From positions 73,333,067 to 73,397,066 of the forward strand of contig OX359245.1 in the NCBI GenBank assembly GCA_947179485.1: a stretch of 64,000 nt of DNA, written 5' to 3'. The position numbers were made by a program, and so were the translations under genes. This stretch comes from Allacma fusca. Lineage: Eukaryota; Arthropoda; Collembola; Symphypleona; Sminthuridae. Each line of letters begins with the position of its first letter. The first letter of the stretch is position 1. Below the pieces are notes generated by a model. That model ran no database searches. It was not told the DNA's origin and was given only the letters and a program-made list of their open reading frames with translations. Below, piece after piece: positions 21,353 through 34,410 of the stretch.

Positions 21353-24169
21353 AGGGGGAAGTACTCTGCCTTAATTTTACTAGTAGATTCAATCCTACGA
21401 TCAAATCTTTCTACATTATGGAAAATGAGATATTATTCATAGCTCAAGAGTTTTCTCAATATCTATACATGCAACCAATTACTTTATAATGCCTAAGTCT
21501 GTAGAACCAAAAGTAGTTTCCCATTCAAAATTTAGCTTTGACAACTCCACGCCAGATTAAAATGACACATGTTTTCTTACTCCTATAAAAAAATGGAGAT
21601 CTGGCAACTTAATCGCATTTTGCCCCGCTCTTCCACCAGAGGGCCTTAAGTTTGACATTCTTTAAAAATGTCATGCGCGGACATTACGAATAGTTTCTTT
21701 GTCAATGATACTGCAGACTCCTGTTAATCTATGTACACATATACTGTAAAACATTTATTAGTTGCGGAAGTTCTCGAATCTCATTATAAAAAATTTTTTT
21801 TTAAACTTCGTTTCTCCAAATTAAACCATTGCTTTATCTTTTGTACAATTATTACCGAATAAAATCGCAAGGGCAAAATTGAAGTTATACGGAAATACAG
21901 TCATCCTACATTTTACCCTGATAGCAAAGTTCGAAATAAATTGTTCGTCTAAAATAAACATTAGAAATTGTAATTGTGTGGAATTATCACCAATAATTAG
22001 AATGTGCTTACACGTGACTCAAATAACCCGTTAGCTCCTAAATTACTATGGAATTATTGAAGTATTAATTCCCTACTATTTTAACTTTTATTGAACTTTG
22101 AAATTTTTATCAAAGTTTTCAGAGAAAATCATAGCTGAAAATTGTTTTAGAATTCCCTGACCCGGGAACCAGCGTTTTCTTTTTGTCTAGTACTTAATGA
22201 AAATCTAGTTCCACTACATTGACCATGTGAGCGAAATGAATCTTGTTCACGCGGTAGTCACAATGTTTTTTCTTCTTTTTCCAAATTTTAATTTCCCTTC
22301 TGTATCATTTAAGTTCAGGAGTCAGGATTAAATAATAATTTATAACTCCCCAGTTGTGGGTTCATCACCAAAGTTTTCACGAATTTTGTATTCGAACTAA
22401 TTACTATCAGAGAACTCATTTATCAAAGATGGTCCAATTTATTGACGACAAACGTACATACACTGAGGAACTTTTAAAGTACTTGTTGTTTTCCCTTTTC
22501 CATTCCACTGGATTAGATATTGCTGTAAACTCTGATTCGTTTATTCCTTGAGTAATGGTTGTCTTCCAGTGAAATACAAGACTATCGTTTCTCAAAGATT
22601 ATAGAAATTTAGATGATCTGAATGGAAGTATTTACAAAATCCGCCTACAAAAATGTTTAACATTATTTTTACAGTTCCTTCGAGAAAAAATCTAATTTTT
22701 TGATAAAAGTCTCACGACATGAAAGTTTATAAATGTGAATCAGATTTATCAGCCAGGTTCCGATTTCTGAGTTCTTTTAATATATACCTATAAGCCAAGC
22801 CACTGACTGAGCTTCAAGCAAGTCATCTGCTGAGGCTAAATATTTGTTTGCTAATAAAATATCCTTAGATATGGTTGCTTAATATTGATTTCAAGAATGG
22901 ATTTCCTCCCACAAATTTAATAAAACTCAGAAAGACTCTCAGACTCTATGTGTGTGAGGTAGATAAACTGGACATTATCTAATGTTTTACATTCGATAAT
23001 GTGTCTAATTTTACACACGATAGACGACTATACGTATACAATATAGCGCATATTATTATAAATTAAGATCACAAATATCTTATCAAGTGGTTTCTGATAA
23101 GATGACGTTCACTTTATATTAGCATTATTTCTTCGCTAGGATTAGGACAGATTGCTAGAAAGAAATCTCTGATGGTTCTCGACACCCCAGCTGTAATAAC
23201 CATAGATACCTATACGTATATCAGGGAGTTTCAGATAAATTAAATGTACGCAATATATGTTCAATTCTGAATCATTATTTACACACATGAATTAATAGTA
23301 AAAGACGAAACACCCAAGTAATAAAACGAAGTTAAGATTAACCGTGTTCAGTGCCACATGACAATTCGAACCAAAGTCACGAGAAGTCAATTGGGTTTTG
23401 GTCCGTCGTTAGAAACAGCTTCATCCCCAGCTGCAGGTATTGGTTGGTTCTTGGGTTATGGATTTTGGGCCAGGTTTTTGCGATTATTAGATTCGGGTCG
23501 AGTTTTAAATTTTTTGTACTTTTAGGTTATGTGTGAACAGAGGGAGCTCCGAACGTTTTGATTCCACCGATTCTAATAGCAATAGTAGAATATATAATGT
23601 GCAAAATATTTTCATGTGACAGTTTTTAATACAATCTTTCATTAATATAAACCCAATCAAGAGCATAAATAAATTCCTGAGCGTCGTCGTGCAGCTGTTA
23701 GGAATAATTCTATTAATTCGGTATAGTTTATTACATATAGATAATTAATTATACATGCTTGTATATTATATCCCATTTAAATGACTCTGTTTCGAGGAAA
23801 CCCAGCAGGCCGAATGGAGTATTGGTTATGATCTTGGATAAATTCCCACACTATGTAAAGGAACGAATGTCCAAGGGTCCTGAGAATCCATTCATAAAGA
23901 CCGGATCGACCATGTAAACTTTCAGAAGCCAAATAACAATTCTTTTGATCACATTAAAAATGTAAAAATGGATAACACACATATCTTAAACTCTATCTGT
24001 AGTGCATACAGGTCCGAGTAAAAACACGTACAAGTTTACATACAACAGTACACAAGTAATTAAGACTGAAACAATACATTTCTTCAGCACCCCATTTATT
24101 TTTAATAAACATCAAGTGCTTTACTAATGCAACTCAAGACCTTCAGACCTTACACACAATACTTGACAA
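21353..24169. other. Intergenic, upstream block of copy C continued
   Basis: No gene is seen. 21,353-22,570 continues the duplicated receptor-upstream DNA split by the Copia element. 22,700-23,250 matches 3,990-4,450 and supplies the empty site for the hAT insertion at 4,453. 23,750-24,160 matches 9,760-10,150 and leads into the 3' end of receptor copy D. Open frames at 22,354 and 23,351 are short, lack domains and are rejected. Confidence 0.6.
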
Positions 24170-25547
24170 CTAATGGTATGTAATGAGCAAAGATGTGATT
24201 GTCTTTGCAACGAAGTCAATAAATAACGGAGTTGACTCTCGTTCCATTGAATGAAACATTCCAACTTTGATACTCATATTTGCAACTGAGTCCACCTGTT
24301 TTTTCAGATGTGTTACTTCAAAGCCCCCAGTTGCCCTGAGCATTGCAGTTCTGACAAGCTCAACTTTGAAGGACTGGAGTCGTTGAGGAACACAAAATGC
24401 CCTCCCGAAAGTTGCAATGTAGTTGACCATATTGTATAAACAAGTAACCAATAAAAATGCTGCAAATGCACTGTCTAATCTTGAGAGATAACGAATGCCC
24501 AAATACCCAAAAAGTATTGATGTAGTTATTGACATTAATTTGAATAAATAAACCACGGGAGCATAGCCACTGTTGAATGCAACGATGAGTATCTGAGTTC
24601 TTCTGCAATTTTGGAATAGCCTTTGGAAATGTAACTTTTTTCCAGACAAAGATCTGTGAAGGAAATAATTTTAATGAGGATACTACTTAAGTAATTTGTA
24701 CACAAAATAAAGGTATAGTTTAGATATTTATACGGGTTCCAAATACTGTTATCAAATATTTTTAGAGTCTTACTGGAATGACGCTATTTCCGCGGCCAAC
24801 TTCTCACTAATATTCTCAAAGAACATTAGGAACTGGCACAGTGTCATAAACCAGCAAATCGATGTGGACTGCAAAAATATCTGTTCTTGAACCAAAAGCA
24901 GTAGAAAGATCAGGGGGCTTTGAAGGCGTATTGGGAGAAATTGGTAAATATGTAGTTTGCTACAAAGTGCAGCTATTACCACAACGTAAAAAAATACAAC
25001 TAAGATCCCAACTTGCGTTAGCAATGTTACAACAATTTCCCTCATTGATAACTTCAGCCAAGATTGTTTGGAGGCCCGAGTAGGACCTGAAAATTGTAAT
25101 TGTTTTCAGAGTAATAGTATTAAATTTGACGTATCTGTACTTTTCATATACATTGCAATAAAATTATTATTCAATTCTATACGACTCACCTGAAAACAAG
25201 AAATTAAATACAGTCATGGTCACATTGGGTGATTTGATGAAACAAAAATATTCTAATAATAAGTGAAATATTAAACCAAATGAATTGATAAATTGTAAAA
25301 CAATTTCGTACACGGGGAACTGGTCGACACTGGAGAGCGGCATGCTCATTGCAAAATATAAACTGTGTAGGGTTCTAAAAACTCTGTAAAAATAAAAAAG
25401 TATCCAAATCCTTTCTCTTTTGGCGCTTGCCTTGACTAGAGCTGGCTGACCATTTTTTCTAAATTGTAGGTTAAATGGAAGCAAATTCCATTTGGAAAAA
25501 AATTCCAAATATTTAACATAAAAGTAAACATCTGCGACTCCCAGCAT
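24170..25547 (-). CDS. Multi-pass membrane receptor-like protein, copy D
   Basis: Exons 25,547-25,190, 25,086-24,774 and 24,653-24,170 again measure 358/313/484 nt with phases 1 and 2 and GT-AG junctions, giving 384 aa. It is the most diverged intact copy of the minus-strand array. Differences from A/B include FFSKWNLLPFNLQF in exon 1 and RATGGFEVTHLKKQ in exon 3. All helices are kept and there is no stop or frameshift, so the gene appears functional. It is probably a chemoreceptor-type 7TM protein at the plasma membrane. Protein-level conservation with exon lengths unchanged suggests selection on all three intact copies. Confidence 0.75.
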
Positions 25548-28500
25548 GTTGTATTTTTTATTACTATTAGTATGGATGCTGACAAAAAAGAATAGAATTA
25601 TTTTGAAAACACTAATTTATAGCTTTAACGTTTATTCTCTGTACAAGTGTTTTTTACAGAAGAATTTTTAATGAAATGTATAGAAAGGTTGCAAATCGCT
25701 ATTTCTCCTAGTTTTAAAAGCACGGAGCTTTGACTACTTGCAACTCAGAGGGTTTGAGAGCAACGGCAAACTACCCGATTCAATGTGTTCTTCAACATCG
25801 AACGAAATAATTGTTAAAAAAATAAGGGTAATTTGTTGGATTTATTTTTTTGTTGAATTACTTTCTATCAATAAATTAATTGCCTATATGAGAAGGTAAT
25901 GGCTCTATTTAAAATTTTTAAAGGTAGAATAGCATACAGTTGACAAGTGTGAAGGTTACAGGACGATTGGGGAACCAACTAATGTTACTTAAAGTTTGCT
26001 TGACAACGATATTGTAATAGCGCAATTCCTTCCGTATAACTAGGAAAGTCAGGAACTGAATAGAGCCCGTACCAATTCAAAAAGAGTGGTATGAATTTTA
26101 AAGTACTTTGCAATAATTTTGCCAGTAAATTCATTCTTGTGCTAAAATCTTCCTACATTTTCGAACGAGTTCTAGAGTTTCTCAGTAACTGCACATGCGG
26201 TCAATTTTGTCCAAATCTACAAAATCTAAAGCATTTTCACAATCACAAACGAGCTTTCACAATTCCACGCCAGATTAAAGCGAAGCAGGGCACGTGTTGT
26301 CCTACTCCTCTGAAAAATGGAGATGTGGCATCTCTCGTTACCCCGTTCTTTCACCAGAGAGCCTTAAATCTGACATCTTTTAAAAATGGCCTCCGGGAAA
26401 CCATTTTGAATAAAATAATGCGTCCTTAATCCCATACAAATGGCTGATTTTCTTATTTCAGGGAATTTTAATTATGATACAATTCAGTAACTTGACTTGA
26501 TTTGAACATCCTATTTAAAATTAATATTTTTGGAAGCTGTAGGATTACCTTATTGAACTTAATCCAAGCCAGAAATTTTGCTAATTGTTTCAATGTATGG
26601 GTTTAGCCAACTTAAGACTTAAATGAAACGAATTTCCATGCTTTGACCCCCATGCTTTAAACTTTAGGGCCCTCTAGTGGAAGAAGGCAAGTGCAATCAT
26701 GTCAGGAACTAAAAAGGGGGTATTATGCTACATGTTCCGATTTCAACCAGCGCCGACATTCCAAATAGTTTCATTGTCAGTGATAATACAGACTATACTG
26801 TTAGTATACATATGTACACACTATAAAAAATTTCATAATTGTAGAAGCTCTGGAATCTTAGTACAAACAATTTTTTTTAACTTTGTTTCTCCAAATTAAA
26901 TTATGGCTTTATCTTTGGTTACAATTACCGTATTAAATTGCCAGAACGAACGTAAAGTTTTGCATGAATGTACAACCTTCCTGAATTTTACCCTGATAGA
27001 GCAGTTCGAAATAAATTGCTCGCCTAAAATAAACATTAGGAATTGTAATTGTGTATAAGTATCCCCGATAATTGGAGTGTGCCTTTACTCGTAGCTTAAA
27101 TAACCCGTGAGCTCCTAAATTACTATGGAATTACTGAAGTTTTAATCCCCTCCTATTAACTTTTATTGAACTCTGAAATATTTATCGATTCTCACGGAAA
27201 ATCATAGATTAATATTGTTTTTGGATCCCTGACCCTATAACCTCCATTTTCTTTTTCTATAGTACTCTATGAAAATCTAGTTCTACGGCATCAACAATGG
27301 GAACTAAATGAGTCTTGTTCTCGCGGAAGTCACAATACTTTCTGTTCTATTTCCAGATTTTTATTTCCTTTCCGTATCAATTAATTTGAGGATTACATAA
27401 TAATTTATAACTCCTCAGTTCCGACTTCTTCGCCAGAATTTACGAGAATTTTGTATCCGAATAACTATTAGAGGGCTCATTTCTCAGAGATGATCCAATT
27501 TACTGAAGAACTGTACGTATACTGAGGAACCTCCAGTCCTTGAATGGACGTCAATCTTCAATTCCATTGGATTAGTTTGTTGTAAAATCATTCAATTCAG
27601 CGTATAAACTGAATTGAATTGATTTTTTTGAACCAAACTAAACCAGTCCGACCACTATCCTAGTTGGTGACTACTAGGAGATACGATACTGTTCAATTTT
27701 ACAGTTACCTCAAAACGTTTTCCGTTTTAATTATTAAAAACCGTTAAGTAAAATTTTCGGGTAATAACGTTATCCGAACACATTTTCCATGTCTGCTGAT
27801 TTCAAGTGTGGCTTTCCTGCAACAAACTTAACTTACCCAGAATTGCTGTCAGACTCTATGTATAGTGATCGGTAGAGAAACTGAGCGTTATCTAATGTCC
27901 GTATAAAGAGTCGGGGTTCATACACCACGTATAAAATATAGTACGTATTATAATAATTTAGTAAATCGAACTTCCTAACCAGTGGTTTCCGTTAAGATAG
28001 CATTCACTTTATATTAGCATTGTTATTTCTTCCGTAGGTTTAGATAGGTTTTATATTGCATATATCTTAACTGAGGAATCAAAAGAATCTACACTATATA
28101 CATGTTGTATAATGGTCAACTGGCATCCTTACACATGTCCTGCAGGTATTTTCCCATCCTTTGTGAACTAATATGTAGGGAAATCTAATTAGTAATTGTT
28201 ATTACAATATGGGTGTGACAATTCCAAATTAAAACGACACATTCAACATTTTCGGTGAGAATCGTATTGTTTTTAGAGAAGGCAGTTTGACCGCAAAAGA
28301 AATCAAAAGAGATTTTATTTAAATACATGGTCATACGCGTGGCTCCGAAGATGGCGCAGTCACCAGGAGCTGCACTATACAATAATTTAATGGTTATTGT
28401 AAATGCTGGGCAAGCACTTAATAGTCAGTCGTAATTTGCTACATTTTTGGATGACAACACTTGTGGCACATCCCTCAGTCCAATGTTCTAAGTCATTACG

Positions 28501-30489
28501 AGACGAAGAACCACAATGTGCCGTAACAGCAGGAGCTAGTGCCTTTATTACAATAAAATGGTTTATATATGTACATGCATACGAGTGAGCGTTAAGTAAT
28601 ACGCATTAAAAGGTTTATTCACGCCTGAAAACTTATGTACGGAAATCACACAATGAAGCACTTAGCTATAGAACCGTATGTTTGCTTGTTGTCCTTATAC
28701 CATTCAGATTCTCTCTAAGGACGGTATCTGCTGCACCCGTCAGTTTTCGTAACGATAAATAAGCTTTCAACTCCAACTGTCCAATAATAGCTTAGAAATT
28801 GTCAAAACAACATACCCTGAGCTTATGTTGCTTGCTTGTGCCATAAGAGTAAATTATTAGAGTCAAGTTTCACAGTCTATTCAAAAATGAGTGCACTAGT
28901 CTTTAGCTCCACATTATGGAGAATACGGCTCTTTTTAGCTCCTATGGAGTGCCATGTCACTACCCCTTGTCAATTCATTCCCAACAATTTAGCAAACTTG
29001 TTGTATTCTAACAAAGATCGGCTCTCTAATTAATAAACCAAATAATTTCTTCATAAGAGGAATTATAAAATGAACAGTATATTGGTATTAATAGGTTTTT
29101 ATACAAAACGAGCAATAAAATTGTGTAACTACAAAACATACGATAAAATATTTCATTTTACATAATTATTACAGTATAAATTTGGGCAAGGACCTCTGTC
29201 GGTATAATGAAAGTCCATTTTGGGTGAGATATTTTCTTTAATACTTTTTTCTACATTTGTATGGAATCTGAAAACATAGTATTACGTTGCTGTGTAATGT
29301 GTATGAAATAGCCACGGTCCAAATTTTTATTGTAAAATTGTGCCTAGCTCATGGTCAGACAGTGAACATCTCAATAATACTTAATTAAGCCAGCAGAGCT
29401 ATTCATTAACAGTAAATTGACCACTTGCTCATGGCTTTGTTCAGTGGGCAATTTCAGGTACTGCGATGGGTTGGTTTATTAGGAAACTCGTGTGTGAATT
29501 AAGAAATCCAAAGCAGTAATTACATCCATAATGCAGGTGTAAAATGGAGTCCCGTTTCATCTCAATATCCTCCACGTGACAAAATTAAGCTAGACGACTA
29601 TAAATATGTTCAATACTCTTAATGAAAAACAAGGTACTTACACGTATATATGAATACATCCAGTTTATGACTGATTTCAAAATGAGACGCCAATGAAAGT
29701 GGGTTGTGTCATCCTGCATGTGGAGGATATACATATGTATGTAAATTGGATTGAAAGTCGAACGTCAACCAATTCCGTTAGAGCTCATAAATATTCAAAT
29801 AGGCGTAACGTCTACTCAAATTTAAACTAAAGGCTCTTTCAAGGTATAGTTCTAAGCCCTCGTCCAAACATTTTAAATTACCAGCAATCCTTATTATTAT
29901 TGACCACTTCCTGTCCGTTGATTTAAACTTTTGCTGCCTTTGCTTTACAATTAAAACCTTCGCGGCCACTTTCTGCTGTTATGTTCACTAAGTTCGCTGT
30001 GCTTCTCGAACGAACTACTTGAATATACTGGAAGACCAGCAGAGCGTACAATGTTATGCAATTTTAGACTATCACGTAAAAGCGATAATCAAAATTATTT
30101 TAAACATTAGACATAAATCGTCAAATGTGGATTAAATTAAGTTTGGTAGTGAGCAAAATCACGTTCGGTTACAGCACTGAAGAATTTGAGGAGAGGAGAA
30201 TTTTAATGACTGATCTTTGTACACATAAGTGTGGGATTCCCATTAGGAAAAAGAAAATGGAATTGAAAGTACTTATTGCAACACTTTTTATATTTAACGT
30301 CAGATAAATTCTCAGAATTTGAATTGCTGAAGTTATTTGCTCATTATTTTTTAATTACAAACCTTAACATTCATACATTTGATCATTATGTCCCATTATG
30401 GAGAGAACTTTAATGGGTCGGAGCGCTGTACCATAATTTTTGATGATGAATTGCCAACTGGCTATATTAAACGAATTATTATTCTTACA
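25548..30489. other. Long gene-free region
   Basis: 25,560-27,600 is the duplicated upstream block of receptor copy D. 27,770-28,080 still resembles 22,860-23,180. Beyond about 28,100 I see no repeat match and no convincing gene. Short open frames (28,185-28,382 minus, 28,403-28,588 plus, 28,836-29,033 plus, 29,778-29,969 minus, 30,125-30,307 plus) have no hydrophobic, catalytic or family motifs, no neighbouring splice-consistent exons and no paralogue in the window. Confidence 0.5.
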
Positions 30490-30509
30490 AGTAATAGTTC
30501 ACTTCTTAT

Positions 30510-30659
30510 ATGAGATTACTTTGCCCGGCGAAGCGGGCTTTTAATATTAAACCTCGAGACTTCGACAGGCCTTGATACGGGATCTATCGCCATTTATGGT
30601 TTTGTGTATACTCACAATTCTCAAGAAATTTCCCCTGTAAAGCACAGGGCTTTTACTAG
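30510..30659 (+). mobile_element. Possible Helitron-type terminus
   Basis: A short GC hairpin (ccctgt-aaagc-acaggg, 30,633-30,649) is followed after a few bases by CTAG (30,656-30,659) and a T. This is how the 3' ends of Helitrons look. A second hairpin, gcccg-gcgaag-cgggc with the same 'cttttA' tail, lies at about 30,520-30,536 near the start of the feature. No Rep/helicase gene and no 5' TC end could be fixed, so this is at most a short non-autonomous copy or a remnant. Confidence 0.35.
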
Positions 30660-31263
30660 TTTGAAATATTCAATAAAGGTATTCATTATCATTTGCCATC
30701 CTTTCATCCTTTAAATTATCATTGAGTCACATTTGAAGATCCCGCTCTAAAAAATCCAGACCAATATCATCCTTGGTTAAAATATAGCTTGTGCAAAATT
30801 ATCAAGCGGATATATAAACTAGTATATATCAAATTTAGAACCCTTGAGTATGATAATTACTGTTTTTTTTATTCATATCTGCAATCTATCTCAGGTACTT
30901 TTGAACCAAATATCGCACTCTTTTTAGATTCAAACGTTTTTTTATTTATTAAATTAATTTAGACCTCATCAATATTTAAGCGTGGTTAATCAAGGAAAGT
31001 CCAACCTACAGCTTGTACCCTTGAATCCGTTACTTTTGAAAAATTGCCTACATAAAGCTATTAAATCCCATCCACGCAGACATTTTGAAGTTAGCTCACT
31101 CAGATTCACCTCAGCTAAAATAAAATTTTGAGGCATATAAATGCCAAAGTATTTGCCTTCTCCGTCAATAAGTTCCATAGCTAGGATATAATTTCGGGTT
31201 ATCAACTCTATTCTTTTTCCCGGTTTCTTATTTTTGAAAATTATAGCACTTTGAAGCAGCAGG
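30660..31263. other. Gene-free stretch upstream of plus-strand receptor
   Basis: No supported gene. It probably contains the promoter of the receptor starting at 31,264. A 71-codon open frame on the minus strand (31,205-30,990) has no recognisable motif and is not called. Confidence 0.4.
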
Positions 31264-32599
31264 ATGCTTGATTTGAGTAAGGGAACTGGAGCACAATATC
31301 AAGTCATCGTTACCCCTAAAATCCGAAACATCCTCATGAAAACATTCCAATTTGGAGAAATCCTTGCTGGACATCCTTACACATGGAACAAGAGCAAACA
31401 ACGGGCAGAATTAGGGTCTTTGATGCAGGGATTGATCTGGAGCGTTAATATGACTCTGGCAAATATCCACGTGGCGTTCGTCTTAATTCGGGTAATTCAA
31501 GGCACTTTGGACGAGGAGCTCAGTCTAGGTGACAAGATCCAATTGAAGTTTATAAGCGCTTACTACCTTCTGGCCGCATTCATCCATGGAATCATAATTC
31601 GAAACAAATTTGATTTCATATATTACATAAATCAGTGCTTGGACGTGGTGGAAAAATTCGAAAGTAAGATTTATTGATTTTCGAGATGCGAATTTTTTAT
31701 ATTGGGGGTTTAATTATAAATTTGTTTATTCTAGAGGATTTTTTAATCTCGGATTCCGATTTACCAAAGCCAATGGAGGCAGTTGGGACGATTATGCAAT
31801 GGGTATGGGTGATTCTGGCTACCATGCATGGATCTGTCGTCATCATTTCTTTGACAAGGCCTTACTCCTTTGAGCAAGTATCCTCGCTGTTGGCAAACAA
31901 AGGTGAAGTTTCATCACCGTTAACGGCCCTGCCATCTGGGATTATTACAGTGTACGTCATTTATTTGTTAATAACGTCAGCCACTACAACTGTGATGGTC
32001 GGTTTTTGTACCTTGCTGCTAAATGTGTTTGTCTTGGGGGAATTAAGGTATGAAAGGTTTTGTAAGAAAATCCTTCGGTAATGAAAAATATATTTGATGA
32101 TAAAGTTAATAATTTGTAAACTTTCAGTCCTGCAAAATGCTCAGTTACAGGTATGCATCTCCGTCAACCAGAAAATGTTCTTCGAGTATATGGAAAAGTC
32201 CGATTGCTCATAAATTTGTGTAACCAAATTTATGGCCAAGTGCTTTTCCCAACAAAGGTTCTAATGATGAGTTGGTGCATTTACTCAACGTATGGGGCGA
32301 TAATGATGCAGGGGTTCCTAGCACTTGCTCATGGATGTGTGGCGATGTTTAGCTTCAGTTACCTAGCAATCCTATTCACGTTTCTGGCGGAATTGCAAAC
32401 TCGAAGTTCGGAAGTGAAGGGTTACTGCAGGAAACATCTCCAGCTGTCTTCAGGGAAATGGTTTCGTAAATCCTTAAAATCATTACCTGACATCACTTTC
32501 AAACTCCGGGGGTTGTATTTTGTGGACCACAACATGGTTTTTACAATGCTGAACGCAATTATTGAAAACACCGTCTCGTTCTTGCTTTGCAACAGATAG
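31264..32599 (+). CDS. Multi-pass membrane receptor-like protein, plus-strand relative
   Basis: Three exons (31,264-31,663, 31,735-32,047, 32,128-32,599; 400, 313 and 472 nt) with GT-AG introns of 71 and 80 bp and phases 1 and 2 give 394 aa. The middle exon is exactly 313 nt and the phases are the same as in the minus-strand receptors, so this is a distant member of the same family. Several hydrophobic helices are visible (LIWSVNMTLANIHVAFVLI, ITVYVIYLLITSATTTVMV, a helix around GFLALAHGCVAMFSFSYLAI). The C-terminus has a basic segment (FRKSLKSLPDITFKL), then a short final helix, as in arthropod gustatory-receptor-like proteins. Chemoreceptor function is inferred. Confidence 0.75.
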
Positions 32600-32903
32600 A
32601 CACTACGATGTTTTTTTGTGAAACAAAATTTTGTTTTATTAACAATTAAAATATTCCATTTGAGAGTCCAAATTTATGGGGAGAACAATAATACCCCTCA
32701 CAATAAATTTCACATTAAACTTAAAATTTATTCTTATGCGAAAGTTCAACTCTCAGATGAATTACTCTTGTTGCTGCAATTATTATTGCAGTATTGAAGC
32801 ATTTTCAGGATATACATACATAAATGTGATTAATTGTTAACAAAACGACCGTATATTCAAATTATGAAGCATATCTCGGAAATGATAATAAACAAATTGA
32901 GGC

Positions 32904-33618
32904 CTAGTGCTGTTGTTGTTTTCGTACATGAATAACAGATCCACAAAATAATTTGACATATTCACTAGGAATGGAGAAGGAGGTAGGGAATAGTCGAAAC
33001 CAGTCATCACACTTGGATTGACTGGTTGGGAAAACATTAAATGACATCTTTCCACGTCCACCAATCTCTAAAGGGATTATGTAACATAGAACGTCGCCCT
33101 CCATCATGTCACACGATTCATTATTGTTTAGTTCTTCCGCCTTTGCCGTTTTGGTGTACTGCGAACGGACAGCTGTATCAATTCTATAATTAGAAAGAAC
33201 GAGCTGAGTCCTATTTTTGGGTCCCAAAGTGTAAATCGTTCGAAGGAATCTGACGGTCCTATTATTTTTACTCAGTTTGAAACCACCGAATTGAGCTAGG
33301 TCAGGGATGTACGAAGTTGAATTTGAAACTTTAACCAACTCTCGTTTCGTTGCTAAAGGCTGCGTCCACAAATTCATCCCGGAGGCAAAGACCAACTGAC
33401 TGAACGCTTGACAAGGTTTTATCTATTTGATTGTCACTTCCTTCATATACTGCCAAGGACAAACATTTACAATGTCTTTCTTCAAAAAGTCGGACGCATT
33501 TGCCAAGTGTTTCCACGGATTTAATTCGGAAGGGTGGAAATACTGTGTAACAATCTTTAAAAGCGCTAGCAGCTTTAGCTTTGCTGGGGGAATAATCAAG
33601 AAAATTACCTGAAATCAC
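32904..33618 (-). pseudogene. Degenerate copy of an unrecognised secreted-type gene (minus)
   Basis: An exon appears to start after an acceptor at about 33,607 (tttcag) and reads FLDYSPSKAKAAS... to LCLRDEFVDAAF. A one-base frameshift near 33,345 moves the frame, which then reads SYIPDLAQFGG, YTLGPKNRTQ, CYIIPLEIGG and SKCDDWFRLFPTSF to a stop at 32,904. The same landmarks occur in the plus-strand gene broken by the Gypsy element. The first half (CVRLFEERHCKCLSLAVYEG) is reminiscent of a beta/gamma-crystallin-type motif. The second half, with hydrophobic-GG-N-x-x-P spacing, faintly recalls the Endonuclease_NS_2 fold but lacks its GH active site. Both resemblances are weak. It is convergent with the receptor gene ending at 32,599. 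Confidence 0.5.
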
Positions 33619-34321
33619 ATAATAATAAAAATACGTAAATTAAAAGAATCCTGTTTAAAAATTGCCTTGCGAGTTTAACGCACTGAAAAAGGTTAAGCTC
33701 AAATTAAAGACTTGTACGATATTTTAATTATTATACGACGTGTACGAATATTTTGTGTGTATTTTATGACGAGCTCAAATTGCATGCGTTTTCATTTTCA
33801 CCGCTGAACACACGAACCATAGGTTTTTTAATCCTCCCTGAAATATCAACATGGATAATTGTTAGCCGTTTTTACAAATGCGGAGTGAGTACAAACAAGT
33901 CCAACGTATAATTTGAATTTTGCACGATTTTAAAATATTCCAGTAAATTTCCAATATAGTGGTTCTCTCTCATATATATAATGCATTCCTTCAAATTGGC
34001 ATAGTTAAATTTTCCATATTACATTTGCATTATGTAGTATTAGTCTACAGGGGCATCTCTATCGTTTCTTGCCATGCCTGGGAAACCGATATACATTAAA
34101 TTCACTGTAGTAGTTATCCCTAATTCCAAATTTCCCTTCAGCATTATAAATACAAGGGATAATTGCATTTCAACAACTCTGGGTTTCAAAAAATATTGAT
34201 CTGTGATGGAATCTGTGAATTACAGCCCTTTAAAAAAATTTTCAAATGTTTTATTATTGGGGACATAAATTACCTAAAATCTTGTAATAGAATTAATTTT
34301 GTGTATACATTTGTACTTGCA
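33619..34321. other. Gene-free stretch between the two paralogue remnants
   Basis: No supported gene. It may hold upstream exons or the shared promoter region of the divergent pair (minus gene to the left, plus gene to the right), but none could be defined. Confidence 0.4.
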
Positions 34322-34410
34322 GGGGATTATGAAGGAGTGAACGCGCTGGAGCGTGCACCAATCTCAACCAATTGAATAGAAGAGTGAGATCCGTTTTCCC
34401 TTTTGGAAGT
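34322..34410 (+). pseudogene. Plus-strand paralogue, exon part left of Gypsy insertion
   Basis: A good acceptor (tttgtacttgcag, ending 34,321) precedes a short stretch that in one frame ends ...SVFPFGS at the insertion point. It lines up with the region just before CVRLFEE in the minus-strand copy. The last four bases (aagt, 34,407-34,410) are the target duplication of the Gypsy element. The remainder of the exon resumes at 45,341. Confidence 0.4.

Noticed and set aside
27585..27645. Short palindromic attcaattcag...ctgaattgaat
   Set aside because: Resembles the gaattgaact words of the hAT element but has no partner end or target duplication.
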